This document shows positions 1 to 11,380 of a stretch of 64,000 nt of DNA, one piece after another. Each line of letters opens with the position of its first letter. Positions within the stretch are counted from its first letter, which is position 1. Source of the stretch: Bursaphelenchus xylophilus (taxonomy: Eukaryota > Nematoda > Chromadorea > Rhabditida > Aphelenchoididae); assembly GCA_904066235.2 (NCBI GenBank), contig CAJFCV020000002.1, forward strand, positions 744,001 to 808,000, in the 5' to 3' direction. The notes under the pieces were generated by a model. That model saw only the letters and a program-made list of their open reading frames with translations. It ran no database searches and was not told the origin of the DNA. Made by a program: the position numbers and the translations under genes.

Positions 1-90
1 TTGGAGAGGGAGGTATTTTGCTGCATTTTTGATACTTCCCGGATCCAAAATGGTACGCTTTTTTCCAATGGATCAGGTCCGCCATTGTAA
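1..90. mobile_element. Family A MITE, right-half fragment
   Basis: This is the distal half of the family A palindrome. It starts inside the arm (TTGGAGAGGGAGGTATTTTG) and runs through the conserved GATACTTCCCGGAT block to the terminal GGATCAGGTCCGCCATTGTA. The left half lies outside the window or is missing. It matches the right halves of the copies at 12346-12598 and 39514-39874. Confidence 0.8.
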
Positions 91-1195
91 CAGTTAAATG
101 CAAGGGTAAAATACGCTCCATAAAACAGAAACAACATGAGATCCGGGAAAAGTTCCTTATTCTGGCCACAACGATGAATTGAGCCTGCAAGCCAAATTTG
201 GGCTAATTCTGTCCAGTTTCCGCAAAGTTATAAGTTGTGGCCAGAATAAGGAACTTTTACCGATCCGAAGAGGACAGATCAAAAATAGGCCAAAAATTGA
301 TGAGTTATATCAAAAAATCTCATTTTCGGACTTACCAAACCAGCTGATCCCAGACCAAGAACAATGTAGATCCACTTCATTGCCGCTGGCAATCGACTAT
401 TTTCACTTCAAAATCACGCGTAACAGAAGGTGGAAGCTGGACAACCGAGAAGAAATGATTTCCAAAACCAAAAATTGCACTTTGGAAATACTTTTTCGAA
501 AAATTTGAATAAAAATCGTTGTAAAATTGGTCCATTTTTGAGCAAACATCATTTTGTTTCCGCTTTTTTGGAATAAATTTACAGGGTCTTACAAAAAACG
601 TGAAGGAAAGTGGAAGGCTATAACTTCCGGCGGAGGCGGCGCAGAGACTTCGTATTTGAAATATGTATTTTTAAAAGACATTAGTTTTTGTCTACGAAAT
701 AACAAGCTTTTAAAGTGCAAACTGAGGTCGCTACAACCTTCTGAAGTAGAGGCATCTCTACCCCGAAAACCATGAAAATGATCGAGAAATTTCGGGCTTT
801 TTCGGTTGAAAATCACCAGGAAATGTCGGATTTTTGGGGGGTTTCGATATGGGTGATGTTGAAAAATAGGAGGAAAGTGCCAACACTTGCAAATTATGCA
901 CGTTTTCTTAAAGATTATATCAAGAAACCCCAAAAAATCCTTCCAGTTTCCTTCACGTTTCTTGAAAGACATTGCAAATTAAATTTTTAGCAGTATTTTA
1001 GTCTTTATTTTTGTATGTTGAGAAGCGAGACAAGCAATCAAATTCGGAATATTTATTTCACAAGGCTTTATTTGGAGGAAGCATTTCAATTTTGGCCGAT
1101 TTTTAGCGGCTTTTTTAAAGAAGTAGTGTTTGACGTTGGGCAAATAATTCCTTGGCATACCATGGTATGCCACATCATCAACCATTAAATTCGTC
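91..1195. other. Unannotated AT-rich spacer
   Basis: No exon, RNA gene or clear repeat was recognised here. The open frames at 179-508 and 589-972 lack recognisable domains, conserved codon patterns or splice context, so I do not call them genes. One copy of the 9-mer TAAAATACG lies at 107-115. Confidence 0.4.
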
Positions 1196-1356
1196 TGATA
1201 ATTAATCATTCAAATTCTACAATTACTGCCTGCCCACCCCGACGCCCCCTTACACCTGCAATTTAAAGTTGAAATGCAATCATTTCGTATAATGAGACGA
1301 CCTTTTGTTCCTCAATGACTTTATAAAGGTCTGAAAAGTATCCACAGTGGTTCATT
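1196..1356 (+). promoter_or_regulatory. Candidate promoter of the secreted-protein gene
   Basis: A TATAAAG sequence at 1322-1328 lies 35 nt before the ATG at 1357. A TGATAA site at 1196-1201 fits the GATA-factor consensus used by nematode intestinal genes. A TTCCACAG-like acceptor just before the ATG (CCACAG ending near 1347) could instead serve for leader trans-splicing. The TATA and GATA sequences are seen; their function is inferred. Confidence 0.4.
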
Positions 1357-2918
1357 ATGCAGTTCATTGTAGCGGAATTTCTGTTGATTGGCTTTGTGTG
1401 TGGGTTGAATTATACGGGCGAGTCGGATGTGGATACAAAGTTTTTCAAAATCTTCAATGCCTCAGGATTTGATATACCTTTTAATAAAGTGGTGGAGCAA
1501 AGGCTGTTCATCGATAGCCAGGTGGGTTGTTGTGGTCAATAGTGTGGCTAAAATACCAAGCTCTAAGGTCTCGAATTTTGCAAAGTTTGAGCAAAGCACT
1601 TCTAATGCAAACGCAGAGCTTGATAAACACAAGTTTTGGAATAATCTTTGCTATAGAATTACTTTTATTGTATATCAAAATATTTAGAATATCACAAAGC
1701 TTTTTGGCCTTTTTTAAAAAGCCTCGAGAATTGTTTAGAGCTGTTAAATTCAATGGGCAATTTTTAAAATACGATGGGTAACAACTTGCCTTTATTCATG
1801 TTGCCAGACAGTACACTTTTTCAGATTCTAAAACTGGCAAATCAATATGAGATTGAAATCAGCGAAGACGTCTTCAAAGTTAAACTCTTGATCCAACAAA
1901 TTCCGGATTCCGACCTATTCGGAGCTGGGCTATCAGCACTTATCAAACACATAGAAAAAATCCGTCACAGCTTGGCGAAAAAGGCGTCGGATGACGAGCT
2001 AGTCTTTTTGGACGAGGAAATATTCTTCCTACACTCTTTGGAAAAGGTGAGCTGTTTTGGAAGTTGTAATAAAGTATTCGTTATTAAAGAGCCGCTGTGG
2101 AAAGAGGAGGGTCAAAATTCATTTTGTGGCGATGACTTTCTTAGACATCTCCAAAAAGATCTCGTTTTTTTTATTTTGTGATAACGTACGGTATGACAAG
2201 TTATGATGATAATTTGTGAGTCTTAAAGATGTCAACTGACGCTGAATTTTTGGGAAAAATTCGCCGTTTCTGCAAATAATGAACTGATAATTTGAGTTTA
2301 TCTTGTTTCACTTGACCCTGAATTTACGTTCCAAAATCAACATAGGGTTTGGAGTTGAAAAATTTTGGTTTTCTTTCAGTATTGTTACTGTTGAAAAATT
2401 AGAAAAGAGACTCTTACTTCTTCCCAAAAATTTTTATTTAAAAAAAATAGATATTGAACTTAATTACACTTCAGAGTCACGAAAACACAGTCCTCGACCG
2501 CAACATGGCTGCCATTAACAAAGAGGGTTTTATCGGCCTAAACTCCTACCTAATCAGAGCGGCCATTGTGACGGCCTTTGAAGCCGGCGATGTCCAACAT
2601 TTCAACCCTCGAACCGAAGTGGCCTATTTTTTGGACGCTCTTTTTAAAGTCGACCCTCTCCATCCACTCTCTCATACCCTCCAATTTCTCATCGACGCTA
2701 CCGAAAACTTGAGAAAAGCCCTGAGGGCGCATAAAGTGCCGAATGAAACGATTGGGAAAATAAATCATCTTTTGGGACTGTTGGTTCAAGCCAAGAGTCT
2801 ACAGGATGACACGATATTGGATGGGCTGAAAGGACGACAATTGCAACTGTACGAACAGATTGTAGAGTCGTTAAAGGAGCTGAAAACACTGCTAATTAAG
2901 GATGCAGAAAAGAGATAA
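1357..2918 (+). CDS. Small secreted helical protein, function unknown (3 exons)
   Basis: Predicted exons are 1357-1521, 1825-2046 and 2475-2918, all joined in phase 0, giving about 276 residues. Donors are GTGGGT and GTGAGC; acceptors are TTTTTCAG and CACTTCAG. The start was chosen because residues 1-16 (MQFIVAEFLLIGFVCG) form a good signal peptide directly after a TATA box. After that the protein has no cysteine and is predicted to be helical, with amphipathic runs such as residues 56-75 and 225-265. The third exon carries most of the protein and its frame ends at a stop overlapping AATAAA. I do not recognise the family. The signal peptide and absence of membrane spans point to secretion or the secretory pathway. 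Exon 1 is less certain than exons 2 and 3, because an ATG at 1774 could also open exon 2. Confidence 0.65.
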
Positions 2919-2922
2919 TAAA
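2917..2922 (+). terminator. Polyadenylation signal overlapping the stop codon
   Basis: AATAAA begins on the second base of the TAA stop (2916-2918) of the secreted-protein gene. If used, the 3' UTR would be only about 15-20 nt. The motif is seen; its use is inferred. Confidence 0.35.
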
Positions 2923-4184
2923 AAACATCATGGGAATTCTGTTTTCAATGTTTTTTTGATTGAATATGCAAGGCTTTTTTGTAATGGTAGTTCTTCAAGG
3001 CAGTTTATCAGGGCAGTTTATCGACATAAAATATTACTCCGTATGCACTTCAAATACCATCCGGCAGCAAAGGTCGTTCAATATTTCGGCGGCGCTTGCA
3101 AAGTGCGAGCTAAAACTTTCAAGAATTCATATTTAGTTCATGCTCGACGTGTGCGCAAAATTTGAAGAAAATCAGAGCGTCGCACTTGGGGTACTTCCGT
3201 TGTTAGAAAATGGTCAAAAACTGAAAAAAGAATATTTTCTTTTCGCTGACATCTCTCTGATCTAGCATAATTTCCGGTCGAAAAAAGTTGTTGAATATCT
3301 TGGCAACATCTATGCTCCAAGCAAACTTCATTTGTCGATATTTTTTTGTAAGGAAATACTGTGCATCTGGCATCAAAAAGTGACCGCGGCGTGTGCGCAA
3401 AATTTAAAGCAAATCTGAGCGTCGCACTTGGGGTACTTCCCTTGTAAGTTTTTAATCTGATTACTGAGCCTTGTTCATCTCTTTTTTTTTACCATTGATG
3501 GTTCTTGACCCACTAAAAGGCCAAGCTCTAAGGTCTCGAATTTTGATGATATCACGCCTTTCATGCTCATCAATCTCGAAGAGGTTCAAGAACCAATTCT
3601 TTCTCCGTCGCCCCATTATTTATCATTTCGTCTTTTCAAAATATTTCGTATTTGCATTTGACCGATCAGGCGGGCAGCCAGCTGATGGCCCATTTTTCAT
3701 GAAGTTCGGACAATCGGGGCCCGGCGATTTTGACACTTTTCCCAGACACCGGAATCTCTGGAATTCCACGTTTTAAAATTTACGAAAACGAAACGCAAAA
3801 TGCCTGCGGCCATCAGCTGTTGGTGGGCCATGGAAGTGGTGAGAGGGTGGTCGGAGGGAGGGGCGGCTGAATCAGCCACCCTTTGGCCCCCCGATTTAAA
3901 TATAGATTTATGGACTGATTGTGGCCAGATGTCAGTCTAATATAAAGGTTATTTTAGGGAGTTTTGTGGGTGTGAACAAAATTATTGGGTCCAATTTTTT
4001 TGCTGAAAAGATTTCTTTACAGTTCAATGCTCGGATTATTTTTAAACTTTGAACGCTTGTGGTACATTGGCAACATATCAATTATGACAATTGAAGCTTG
4101 CATGTAGCACAAATGTTGCCAAGATATTCAACAACCGGAAATTATTATGGTAGACCATAGAGGGGTCAGAAAAAAAGTCTTTTT
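2923..4184. other. Spacer with broken repeat fragments
   Basis: No gene was seen. Pieces of family B occur at 3030-3195 and 3385-3450 (GCGTCGCACTTGGGGTACTTCC). A second dispersed sequence (3205-3400, containing CTCTCTGATCTAGCATAATT) recurs at 6410-6595, partly at 14188-14288, and as an inverted fragment near 4100-4165. The phrase CAAGCTCTAAGGTCTCGAAT at 3523-3542 also occurs at 1557-1576 inside intron 1 of the secreted-protein gene. Confidence 0.5.
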
Positions 4185-4187
4185 TTC

Positions 4188-4646
4188 ACAAGGAAAGTAC
4201 TTCTATGTGGTATGGAGTTACAGGTCAAGATATATATCAAAAAATTTGCAAAGCGTTTCTGATTCAGAATATGTAAAAATTAGCTGCCTAATATTGGTTT
4301 GTAAGGGTGAAAAAATCCTCAGAACTTTTCTTGCAACACTGCGCAAATGCTTTTTTTGAAAAAAGTTTTTACCAAAACAACGAAAAGCTTTGTTTTGAGC
4401 AAAAGTGAACCCTGGCATCTTGACAAATATCAAATTTGAATAATACTGCACTTTAATTAGTAGTTGCAATGAAAAAAAGGCGCATTTCCATGGCGTTGCG
4501 AGAAAAGTTCAGAGGTTTTTTCACCCTTACAGACCGAAATTAGGCAGTTAGCTTTTACATATTCTGAATCAGAAAGATTTTGCAATTTTTTTTTTGATAT
4601 ATCTCTCGACCTGTAACTCTATACCCCATAGAAGTACTTTCCTTCT
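4188..4646. mobile_element. Family E foldback element, copy 1
   Basis: The sequence from about 4190 to 4350 is repeated in reverse complement at about 4480-4646. The outer ends read GAAAGTACTTCTATG and CATAGAAGTACTTTCC. A shared internal block is CTGATTCAGAATATGTAAAA and its complement. A short unpaired centre lies at about 4355-4480. It abuts family B copy 1. A diverged relative lies at 22360-22645. Confidence 0.75.
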
Positions 4647-4648
4647 TA

Positions 4649-5090
4649 CAGGGGAAGTACTCCAAGTGCAACGCTCAGATTTTCTTTAAATTTTACACAC
4701 ACGTCGGGTATGGACTAAATATCAATTCCTGAAAGTTTTAGCTCTCGCTTTGCGGGCGCCGTCGAGATATCGAACGATTTTTGCCGCCAAGTGAGCACGC
4801 TAAACGTGGAGAGCGGTCAAAAAAAAGCGCTTTTTGGCCATAACTTTGGCAATTTTGTGCGGAAAAATTGATTTTTTGTAGAAACATTATCCTTTACGAC
4901 TGAAATAGCCATGAAACTTTTCGTGCCGAAATTCGGCAAAAAGTCCTAAATTTTCGCCGACTTTCGATCTAAAAATCTCGGTTGTTTCTGCAAAGCGCGA
5001 GCTAGGATTCTTGCTTATATTTTAGAAAAAAATATTCTAAATTTGTGCCCAGTTTCATCAAAATCTGAGCTTCGCACTTGGAGTACTTCC
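4649..5090. mobile_element. Family B element, copy 1
   Basis: The element has a CAGGGGAAGTACTCC left end after TA, and a right end GCGTCGCACTTGGAGTACTTCC. Only the outer ~40 bp of the ends are inverted copies of each other; the interior is unique and carries the conserved blocks TTTTAGCTCGCGCTTTGC and GATCTAAAAATCTCGGTTG. No open frame is conserved among copies, so it is non-autonomous. The right end is partly repeated at 5093-5212. Confidence 0.85.
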
Positions 5091-5092
5091 TC

Positions 5093-5212
5093 TAAAAATC
5101 TCGGTTGTTTCTGCAATGCGCGAGCTAGAATTCTCGCATATATCTTGGAAAAAATTGTTCTAAAATTGTGCCAATATCTGAGCGTCGCACTTGGAGTACT
5201 TCCCCTGTAAGC
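5093..5212. repeat. Extra right end of family B
   Basis: This repeats about 120 bp of the family B right end (from AAAAATCTCGGTTGTTTCTG to GCACTTGGAGTACTTCCCCT) directly after the first right end. It ends in CCCCTGTAAG, the expected terminus with TA. It looks like a slipped or template-switched duplication rather than a second full insertion. Confidence 0.75.
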
Positions 5213-5954
5213 CAAAAATAGCACAAGCTTTCTACGGTAAAAATCCTATCGTAGCTTCTCATGCCAGACACCCAAATATCCGTCAAAGTGCAAGTTTTCA
5301 GACCAGCAGAATTTGGAAAAATTTCTTTAACCTTTCTTTAATGCATTTTCAAGTCATACTTTCAGACCCTTATCCCAAACAACCCTTCCATTTTTACACT
5401 CCATAACTTTCTCCCTCTCTGTTCAAATTCGAAGAAAAAGAATCCAGAAAAGAATCTCCTTTTTTTTTGTTTTTATTAAAATTCCGTCGGCGAACTTTCG
5501 CTTTCGCCGACAGAGGAAGTGAGGCGAGATATCTCGGCATCCGACTTTTACTCATTTTCGAGTTTTCCCCGCCTGCATGGAGAAGATAATGCTGTTGAAG
5601 CGAGAAATCTTTGCTTTTACGGGATTTCGGGTCCGGCTTTGGTTGATGACATGAGGGTGGTCGGGTGAGGTGCCGGGTAATTTTGGGTTTGAGGGTTTTG
5701 GAGCCTTTAGAATGGGAATTTTATTGGAATTTTTTGGAGCAAGCTGCTTGCAGGAGTTACTTACAGTCAAATTTTATTTATAATTCGCAAATTTTTTATT
5801 TTTTTTTACTATTTTGTTGGCAATTTACTAGGCCAAATAAACCTTATCTTTTACTTTGAAGCCGCCTCCGAAAAAATTGTGATCCTCTCCGCGGTAGAGC
5901 ACACAAAATCAGGAGAGCCGGCAGGACGAAAGCATCATCTTTTTGAACTTCTCT
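5213..5954. other. Unannotated spacer
   Basis: No gene or family repeat was recognised. A small hairpin with GTCGGCGAACTTTCGC and GCTTTCGCCGAC lies near 5488-5513. The open frames on either strand look like chance frames. Confidence 0.35.
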
Positions 5955-5956
5955 GC

Positions 5957-6406
5957 TCACAGGAAAAGAACCCCAAGTGCGACGCTCATATTTTTATGAA
6001 ACTTGGCACAAATTTTGAATATTTTTGCTAAAATGTATGCGAGAATTCTAGCTCGCGCTTTGCAGAAACACTCGAGATTTTTAGATCAAAAGCCGGCGAA
6101 AATTTGACAATTTTTGCCGAATTTCGGCACGAAAAGTTTCATGCCGGTTTCTACCGTAAAGGGTAATGTGTCCACAAAAAATCAATGTTTTCCTCGAAAA
6201 ACTAGCGAAGTTATGGCCAAAAAGCGGTTTTCTCTCTGACCGGTCTCCACGTTTAGTGTGCTCTCTCGGCGGCAAAAATCTTTCAATATCTCGGGGGCGC
6301 CTGCAAAGCGCGGCCTAAAACTTTAAGAAATTGATACCTAGCCTACTCCCGACGTGTGTGCAAAATTTAAAGAAAATCTGAGCGTCGCACTCGGAGTACT
6401 TCTTGT
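5957..6406. mobile_element. Family B element, copy 2
   Basis: It begins with CAGGAAAAGAACCCCAAGTG and ends with GCGTCGCACTCGGAGTACTTC. Internal blocks match the other copies (TCGGCACGAAAAGTTTCATG; CTCTCGGCGGCAAAAATC). It is followed directly by the dispersed fragment containing CTCTCTGATCTAGCATAATT at 6410-6595. Confidence 0.85.
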
Positions 6407-6599
6407 CCAAAAATGGTCACAAAGTGAAAAAAAATATTTTCTTTTCGCTGACCTCTCTCTGATCTAGCATAATTTCCGGTCGAAAAAAGTAGTTGAATAT
6501 CTTGGCAACATCTATGCTACTTGGAAGCTTCATTTGTCAATAATTTTTTGTAAGGAAATACAGTGCATCTTACATCAAAAAGTGACCTGGATCAACTTG

Positions 6600-7369
6600 A
6601 AATCGGTTCTAGTGTTCATCAAAATTTGAATGTTGCTTTTTGACCTCTGTATACTTTCTGTCAAACAAAATTATTTGGACTTATTTTTGTTGATATCCCT
6701 ATATTTATTTGTCATCACTCCCCCTCCAAAGTCCACTGCCGGCATTTTTTCGTAATTTGTTTTTGTTCTCTTCCGCCAAACTGACCACGCATCGCACGCA
6801 ACTTTTGTTTGTCCGAGACGTCGAAAGACGCCGAGGGCGAAAAAATGAAAGGAAGAGGAGAGGAGGAGAAGAAGAGGAAGAGGAGGAAGGTCCATCCGAA
6901 AGCGAATGGACAATAAGCGGCGGAGCAAATGAGAAACAATTGAAGGCGCGGCGACAGGTGCCGGACGTGTGTCTTGGGCCGCCCTGACCCGGCGCCGCAT
7001 TTGTCCGGGTTATCAGCGGTGCAGACGGCGATTTTTGAGGAGCCTGAGGGCAAAATCCGCGGCCCTCGCATGAGATCGATTCGTCTTTTATTTCGAAAAA
7101 AATCTTATCGGTTGGTCATTTCTCAATTTATTGCTCGCTCCGATTGCAAATGCATATCTTGCGGCGCTTGCTATCGGGTTTTCGTCGAGATTAATGGCGG
7201 GGGAAAATTTGCATAGGCTAGAGAATAGAGAAAGGTTTTGAAAGAGAGAAATGAGAGGCTTTGATCGTCTGTTAACGCCCTTATTTTGGCAATATTTAGT
7301 GGTAAATTGTAGATATGACCTCAACTGGGCCTTTAGCTTTCATTTTACTTTATATGTAGGTTTCGATTC
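6600..7369. other. GC-richer unique block with purine tract
   Basis: The block at 6780-7080 is unlike the surrounding repeats. It is richer in CG dinucleotides and holds a ~50-nt GA-only tract at about 6847-6897. Overlapping frames are open on both strands over 6670-7070, which argues against simple coding. It may be a regulatory or exon-bearing unique segment; no splice-supported exon was found. Confidence 0.35.
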
Positions 7370-7597
7370 TTTTTTTTTTTTTTTTGGTTTTGATACCTCT
7401 TGTCATTCTTTTCGCCACTGACCTTGCAACGAACCTTCGTCTCTTTTGAGGTGTTGAAATGGGGGTGCCGTAACTTTGATAAGGTATGGAAATATTATAT
7501 TTATTATATTTTTTGAGGAAGTGACGACTTTTTAACTCTGTTGAATGCCAAAATTTTTTTTTGATTTTATCGTTAGAAGTTACAGTTATCATCTGAC
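7370..7597. repeat. Dispersed direct repeat, copy 1 (partner at 18003-18210)
   Basis: The sequence from TTTTGATACCTCTTGTCATT to GTTACAGTTATCATC aligns along its length, with scattered differences, with 18003-18210 in the same orientation. No open frame is kept in both copies. In both places a family B element lies downstream (7598 and 18508). Confidence 0.75.
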
Positions 7598-8040
7598 AGG
7601 GGAAGTACCCCAAATGCGACATTCAGATTTTGATGAAACTTGGCACAAATTTAGAACAATTTTTTCCAAGAAATATGCGAGAATTCTAGCTCGCGCTTTG
7701 CAGAAACAACCGAGATTTTTAGATCGAAAGTCATCGAAAATTTGAAAATTTTTGCCGAGCTTCGGCACAAAAAGTTTTAGGCCTATTTCCACCGTAAAGA
7801 GTAACGTTTCCACAAAAAAATCAATTTTTTCCGCGCGAAACTAGCGAAGTTATGGCCAAAAAATGTTTCTTTTCTCTGACAGCTCTCCACGTTTAGTGTG
7901 CTCTCTCGGCGGCAAAGATCGTTCAATATCTCGACGGCGCCTGCATAGGGCGAGCTAAAACTTTCAGGCATTGATATCTAGTGTATTTCCAAAGTGTGTG
8001 CAAAATTTAAAGAAAATCTGAGCGTCGCACTTGAGGTAAT
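7598..8040. mobile_element. Family B element, copy 3
   Basis: The left end is CAGGGGAAGTACCCCAAATG; the right end is decayed (GCGTCGCACTTGAGGTAATG). Internal blocks include GAAACTAGCGAAGTTATGGC and CTCTCCACGTTTAGTGTGCT, both shared with copies 2 and 10. Confidence 0.85.
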
Positions 8041-8769
8041 GCTTACCTTGCTAGTCCATTATCAAATTCAACATATTTTTCCTCAAATTTTCAACCCTTT
8101 TTAGCTTCCGCATTCCGGTTTGCCCCACTCCAAACACATTTAATATGCAATATATAATATTATGACCCATTGAACCAATTCCCTCAGCCATCGCTCAATT
8201 AGTCGGCAAAGTACGGCGGGTTTTATATACAAAAGGGAAACAATAATATCCCCCCTAAACTCTTTATGTTTCCGTTCCATTAACCGCGGCTTATTAACCG
8301 CCGCGATTTGCGCGACTCGTTACGGAAATGATACTGCGCGTCTTTTGTCGCTTTCCATTTTCGGATGACCATCGCCCGAGGCGTTTTTTTGGGGGCTCTC
8401 GGAAGCGGAAAAAGTGGGCTTTTGTTTCGCTCTTTGCTTTTGTAATCTGCAAATTATTGGCTGAAGGGGAAATTGGTGTAAGCAAGGGGTTTGGAGCTAT
8501 TGGGAGAGGAGGGGAGGGAAATGGGAAGAGTTGTTGAACCTTAGGGCTGATTTTTTTGATCTTTTGTGGAAGGTGTAAAACACAAAAATTGGATATTTTT
8601 AGTCACAAATTCAATGTTTTCCAAAGTCATTGGATGCATAGTATTCCCAGTTTTCTTTCCGACACCAATAAGTCCGTATTTTTGCTCAAAATGTCAACAG
8701 GGCTGCGTGCCTCAGCTGATAACTAGCTAGCCCGAAAGTGAAAAAAGAGTAAAAATTGATTTTCAAATA
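8041..8769. other. Unannotated spacer with GC-richer block
   Basis: Bases 8280-8540 form a unique, CG-containing block (TTAACCGCCGCGATTTGCGC). Open frames overlap on both strands there but have no domain or splice support. Nothing else was recognised. Confidence 0.35.
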
Positions 8770-8924
8770 TCAGTCTGTCGGAAAAATAACGGCGGTTCGT
8801 CGCATCAAAATGTCTCGCCTCGCCGCTATCGCGCACCAAATCCCAAGTCGCGGCTTGCAGTGGCAAAGCGATGATGGGCGATTCCGAGGCGCGACGATCC
8901 GCCGTTATTTTCCCGACAGACTGA
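8770..8924. mobile_element. Family C MITE, copy 1
   Basis: A ~155-bp near-perfect palindrome with termini TCAGTCTGTCGG and CCGACAGACTGA, flanked by TA on both sides. Subterminal ATAACGGCGG and CCGCCGTTAT are paired. The centre contains CCGCTATCGCGCACCAAATC. It has no coding capacity. Copies 2 (13759-13912) and 3 (43572-43726) are closely similar. Confidence 0.9.
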
Positions 8925-9933
8925 TAGAGTGAAAAAAGACCTATCCAAAGATATAAATAGTTTATATTATCTTTCTTTCTGCAACGATTTATATCTCTTA
9001 CAAAATTTCAAATTATTTTATTTATTTATGGATAAATGCACTTTTTGAGGGTATAATTTTCAAAAAATGGTGCCACTTGATGGTGTAGAAGTGTACGTGG
9101 AAGAAGTTCTTGTATTTTGTTTTAATTTTACATGCAAGCTTTAAATAGTCATCGTATTAACTCTTCGAAGTATAGGCTCCCAGTTTGCTGGAAAGCCGAA
9201 ATATTCAACAATGTTTTTTGCGAGATTATACGTGAAAGGAGGAGAGTTGGTTAGACGAAAAACGGGTTTTAGTTTAGTTTTTATTGTCCCTGTACGGAAA
9301 AAGATTGATTTTAAGAAAAGAGTGTAAAACTCATTTCCAATGGAGCCCGAAATTTTAGGGACAACCATCGTAGTAAAGCCCACAAGTGTTGCCAATTTTC
9401 GAGCCAGAAATTACGGTCGGTACCGAAGCCGGATTTCATATTTTTAATTCTTGACAAGTTACGTCACCAGCTGGTTTCCGATGGTTGGTCAAATTTTCAG
9501 TCACCCATTTTGCACAAGCTTTGATTTATCCACGTTTCCCTAATATTTGTGTACATATATCTATGTATTACATAAAATATATGTAAAATATGCCTTGACA
9601 TTGTCACCAGCCTAATTTTTCGAACATCTGCGATGAAAATAGATCATTTGTAAGATATTCTCTGTTTTCTAATTCCTAACATATGGTCAGCGCGGGAGAT
9701 GTCGGCAAATGAGTTATTGTTCAAGAGTTTGGAGAAAAAATTGCGAAGTTTAAGGGCCAAATTTTTATTTTTTATCAATTTTAGATTTTTTTATTGTATG
9801 TGTTATATAGAAACTCTGTTATAAGCCCATTGACGTATAAGGTTCTGTAAATAGCCAAGGCGCGCTTTATAGGTTGTATAGGGCCTTTTGTCCGCTATGA
9901 TATTCATAATGCCATTGAATTTGCAACTATTTA
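8925..9933. other. Unannotated AT-rich spacer
   Basis: No gene, RNA or family repeat was recognised over about 1 kb. The minus-strand frame at 9141-9395 lacks domains and splice context. Confidence 0.35.
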
Positions 9934-10158
9934 CAGTGACGGACCTGATCCAGTGGCAAAAAACGTAGCATTTTGCATCCGGGAAGTATCAAAAATGTGG
10001 CAAAGTGCCTCCCTCTCCAAGTAAAAAACCCGATTTCAAAAGCGTGCCCTTCAAAACGAAGTTTTTTCACTTGGAGAAGGAAGCATTTTGCCACATTTTT
10101 GATGCCTCCCGTGTGCAAAATGGCACGTTTTTTGCCACTGGATCAGGTGCGTCAATGT
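9934..10158. mobile_element. Family A MITE, copy 2
   Basis: The left end is CAGTGACGGACCTGATCCAG after TA; the right end is GGATCAGGTGCGTCAATGTG. The arms carry GGGAAGTATCAAAAATGTGG and the complementary CCACATTTTTGATGCCTCCC. The whole element folds on itself around a short GCG-rich centre. The outer right end is decayed. Confidence 0.88.
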
Positions 10159-11005
10159 GTTTATAAAACAAGCCAATTTCTCATCAATTTCATTACTTTT
10201 TGATCGCCCTTTTTACCTATTCCACAGCTCATCACCACCGCCTTTTAATCCGTGTGGGGTTTATCGTCTCAAAAGCGAGGATTCACCTAAAAATGGGGAA
10301 GAACAAATCCTCTCCCCCACTTTAAGCCGCTCACTTTTTTTTTAGCTCATCCGCGCGCTAAAACGCCGCGCTTTACCGAGTTTTTTTCTATTGTACGCGG
10401 AGCCATTGTGTTTTTTCCGGCATTGCCATGGTCACGGTAATTATTTTTGGGAAATGATTTCCGTTTTTGCGAGGCGAAAGGCCGAAATTTGCATATTGAA
10501 AAAGGGGGCAGTGCGGGGACAAAGGAGAGGTGGAAAATTAAAAAAAGAATGGAGCAAGGAGGCCTATGATTTTGTGATTTTTGAGAGGCATTTGATGCTG
10601 TGTGGGTGGCGGAGCATTGGAATATCATTAAAGATGTTTTATGATGTGTCGTTTTTGATTTTGAAATTACGTTTTGCAGATATGCGTGTTATTAAAAATT
10701 GAATTCGGTATCGCTGGGGCTTGATTTTTGCAAAAGAAGAGGCCTTGCCTGATGGAAAGACCTTTTGAGAATTGCTTTTCTAGCTTGTCTTGATGAAAGA
10801 GGGTCTTTTAGCCATGTTGGACGTCTTAGTTGTATATAAATAATAAAAACTTAAAGTTTATAGGCTAAAAATTTTAAAAAAACAGAGTTCCTTTCAGATT
10901 TTGCTCGATAAAATCTCATTGCTTTCAAAAAAGTGAAGTTTTTGTCTGTTTATATAATAAATCTTTGACCAATTTTTCCCGTATCTAGGTGAAAGTTTTA
11001 GATTA
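10159..11005. other. Unannotated spacer
   Basis: Bases 10240-10640 are unique and somewhat GC-richer, with overlapping open frames on both strands but no domain or splice evidence. Nothing recognisable follows up to 11005. Confidence 0.35.
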
Positions 11006-11095
11006 CAGTGGGGGAACTGATCCAGTGGCAAAAAACGTACCATTTTGCATCCGGGAAGTATCAAAAATGTGGCAAAATACCTCCCACTACAACAA
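11006..11095. mobile_element. Family A MITE, left-half fragment
   Basis: It begins CAGTGGGGGAACTGATCCAG after TA and continues through GGGAAGTATCAAAAATGTGG, then stops being similar at about 11090. Only the left half remains, 30 bp ahead of a complete copy. Confidence 0.8.
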
Positions 11096-11127
11096 AAAAA
11101 AAACTCTTCACACGTGTAACTAATGTA

Positions 11128-11378
11128 CAGTGGGGGACCTGAGCCAGTGGCAAAAAACGTACCATTTTGCTTCCAGGGAGTATCAAAAAAATGTGGCAAA
11201 ATACCTCCCTTTCCAAGTGAAAAAACTACGATTTCAAGCTCGCGCCCGCTCTTTTCGTGAGAGAAGCCCTTCAAAACGAAGTTTTTTTTCACTTGGAAGG
11301 GAAGCATTTTGCCACATTTTTCATGCCTCTCGGGTGCAAAATGGTGCGTTTTTTGCCACTGGACCAGGTTCATCACTG
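11128..11378. mobile_element. Family A MITE, copy 3
   Basis: A full element between TA dinucleotides, with CAGTGGGGGACCTGAGCCAG at the left and CTGGACCAGGTTCATCACTG at the right. Its arms pair along most of their length. The centre holds the family's CGCGCCCGCTCTTTTCGTGA block. Confidence 0.9.
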
Positions 11379-11380
11379 TA

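Noticed and set aside
6671..7071. Overlapping 92- to 118-codon frames on both strands, one with a poly-Glu run
   Set aside because: The Glu run is a GA tract; frames are open on both strands and no conserved domain or splice site supports either.
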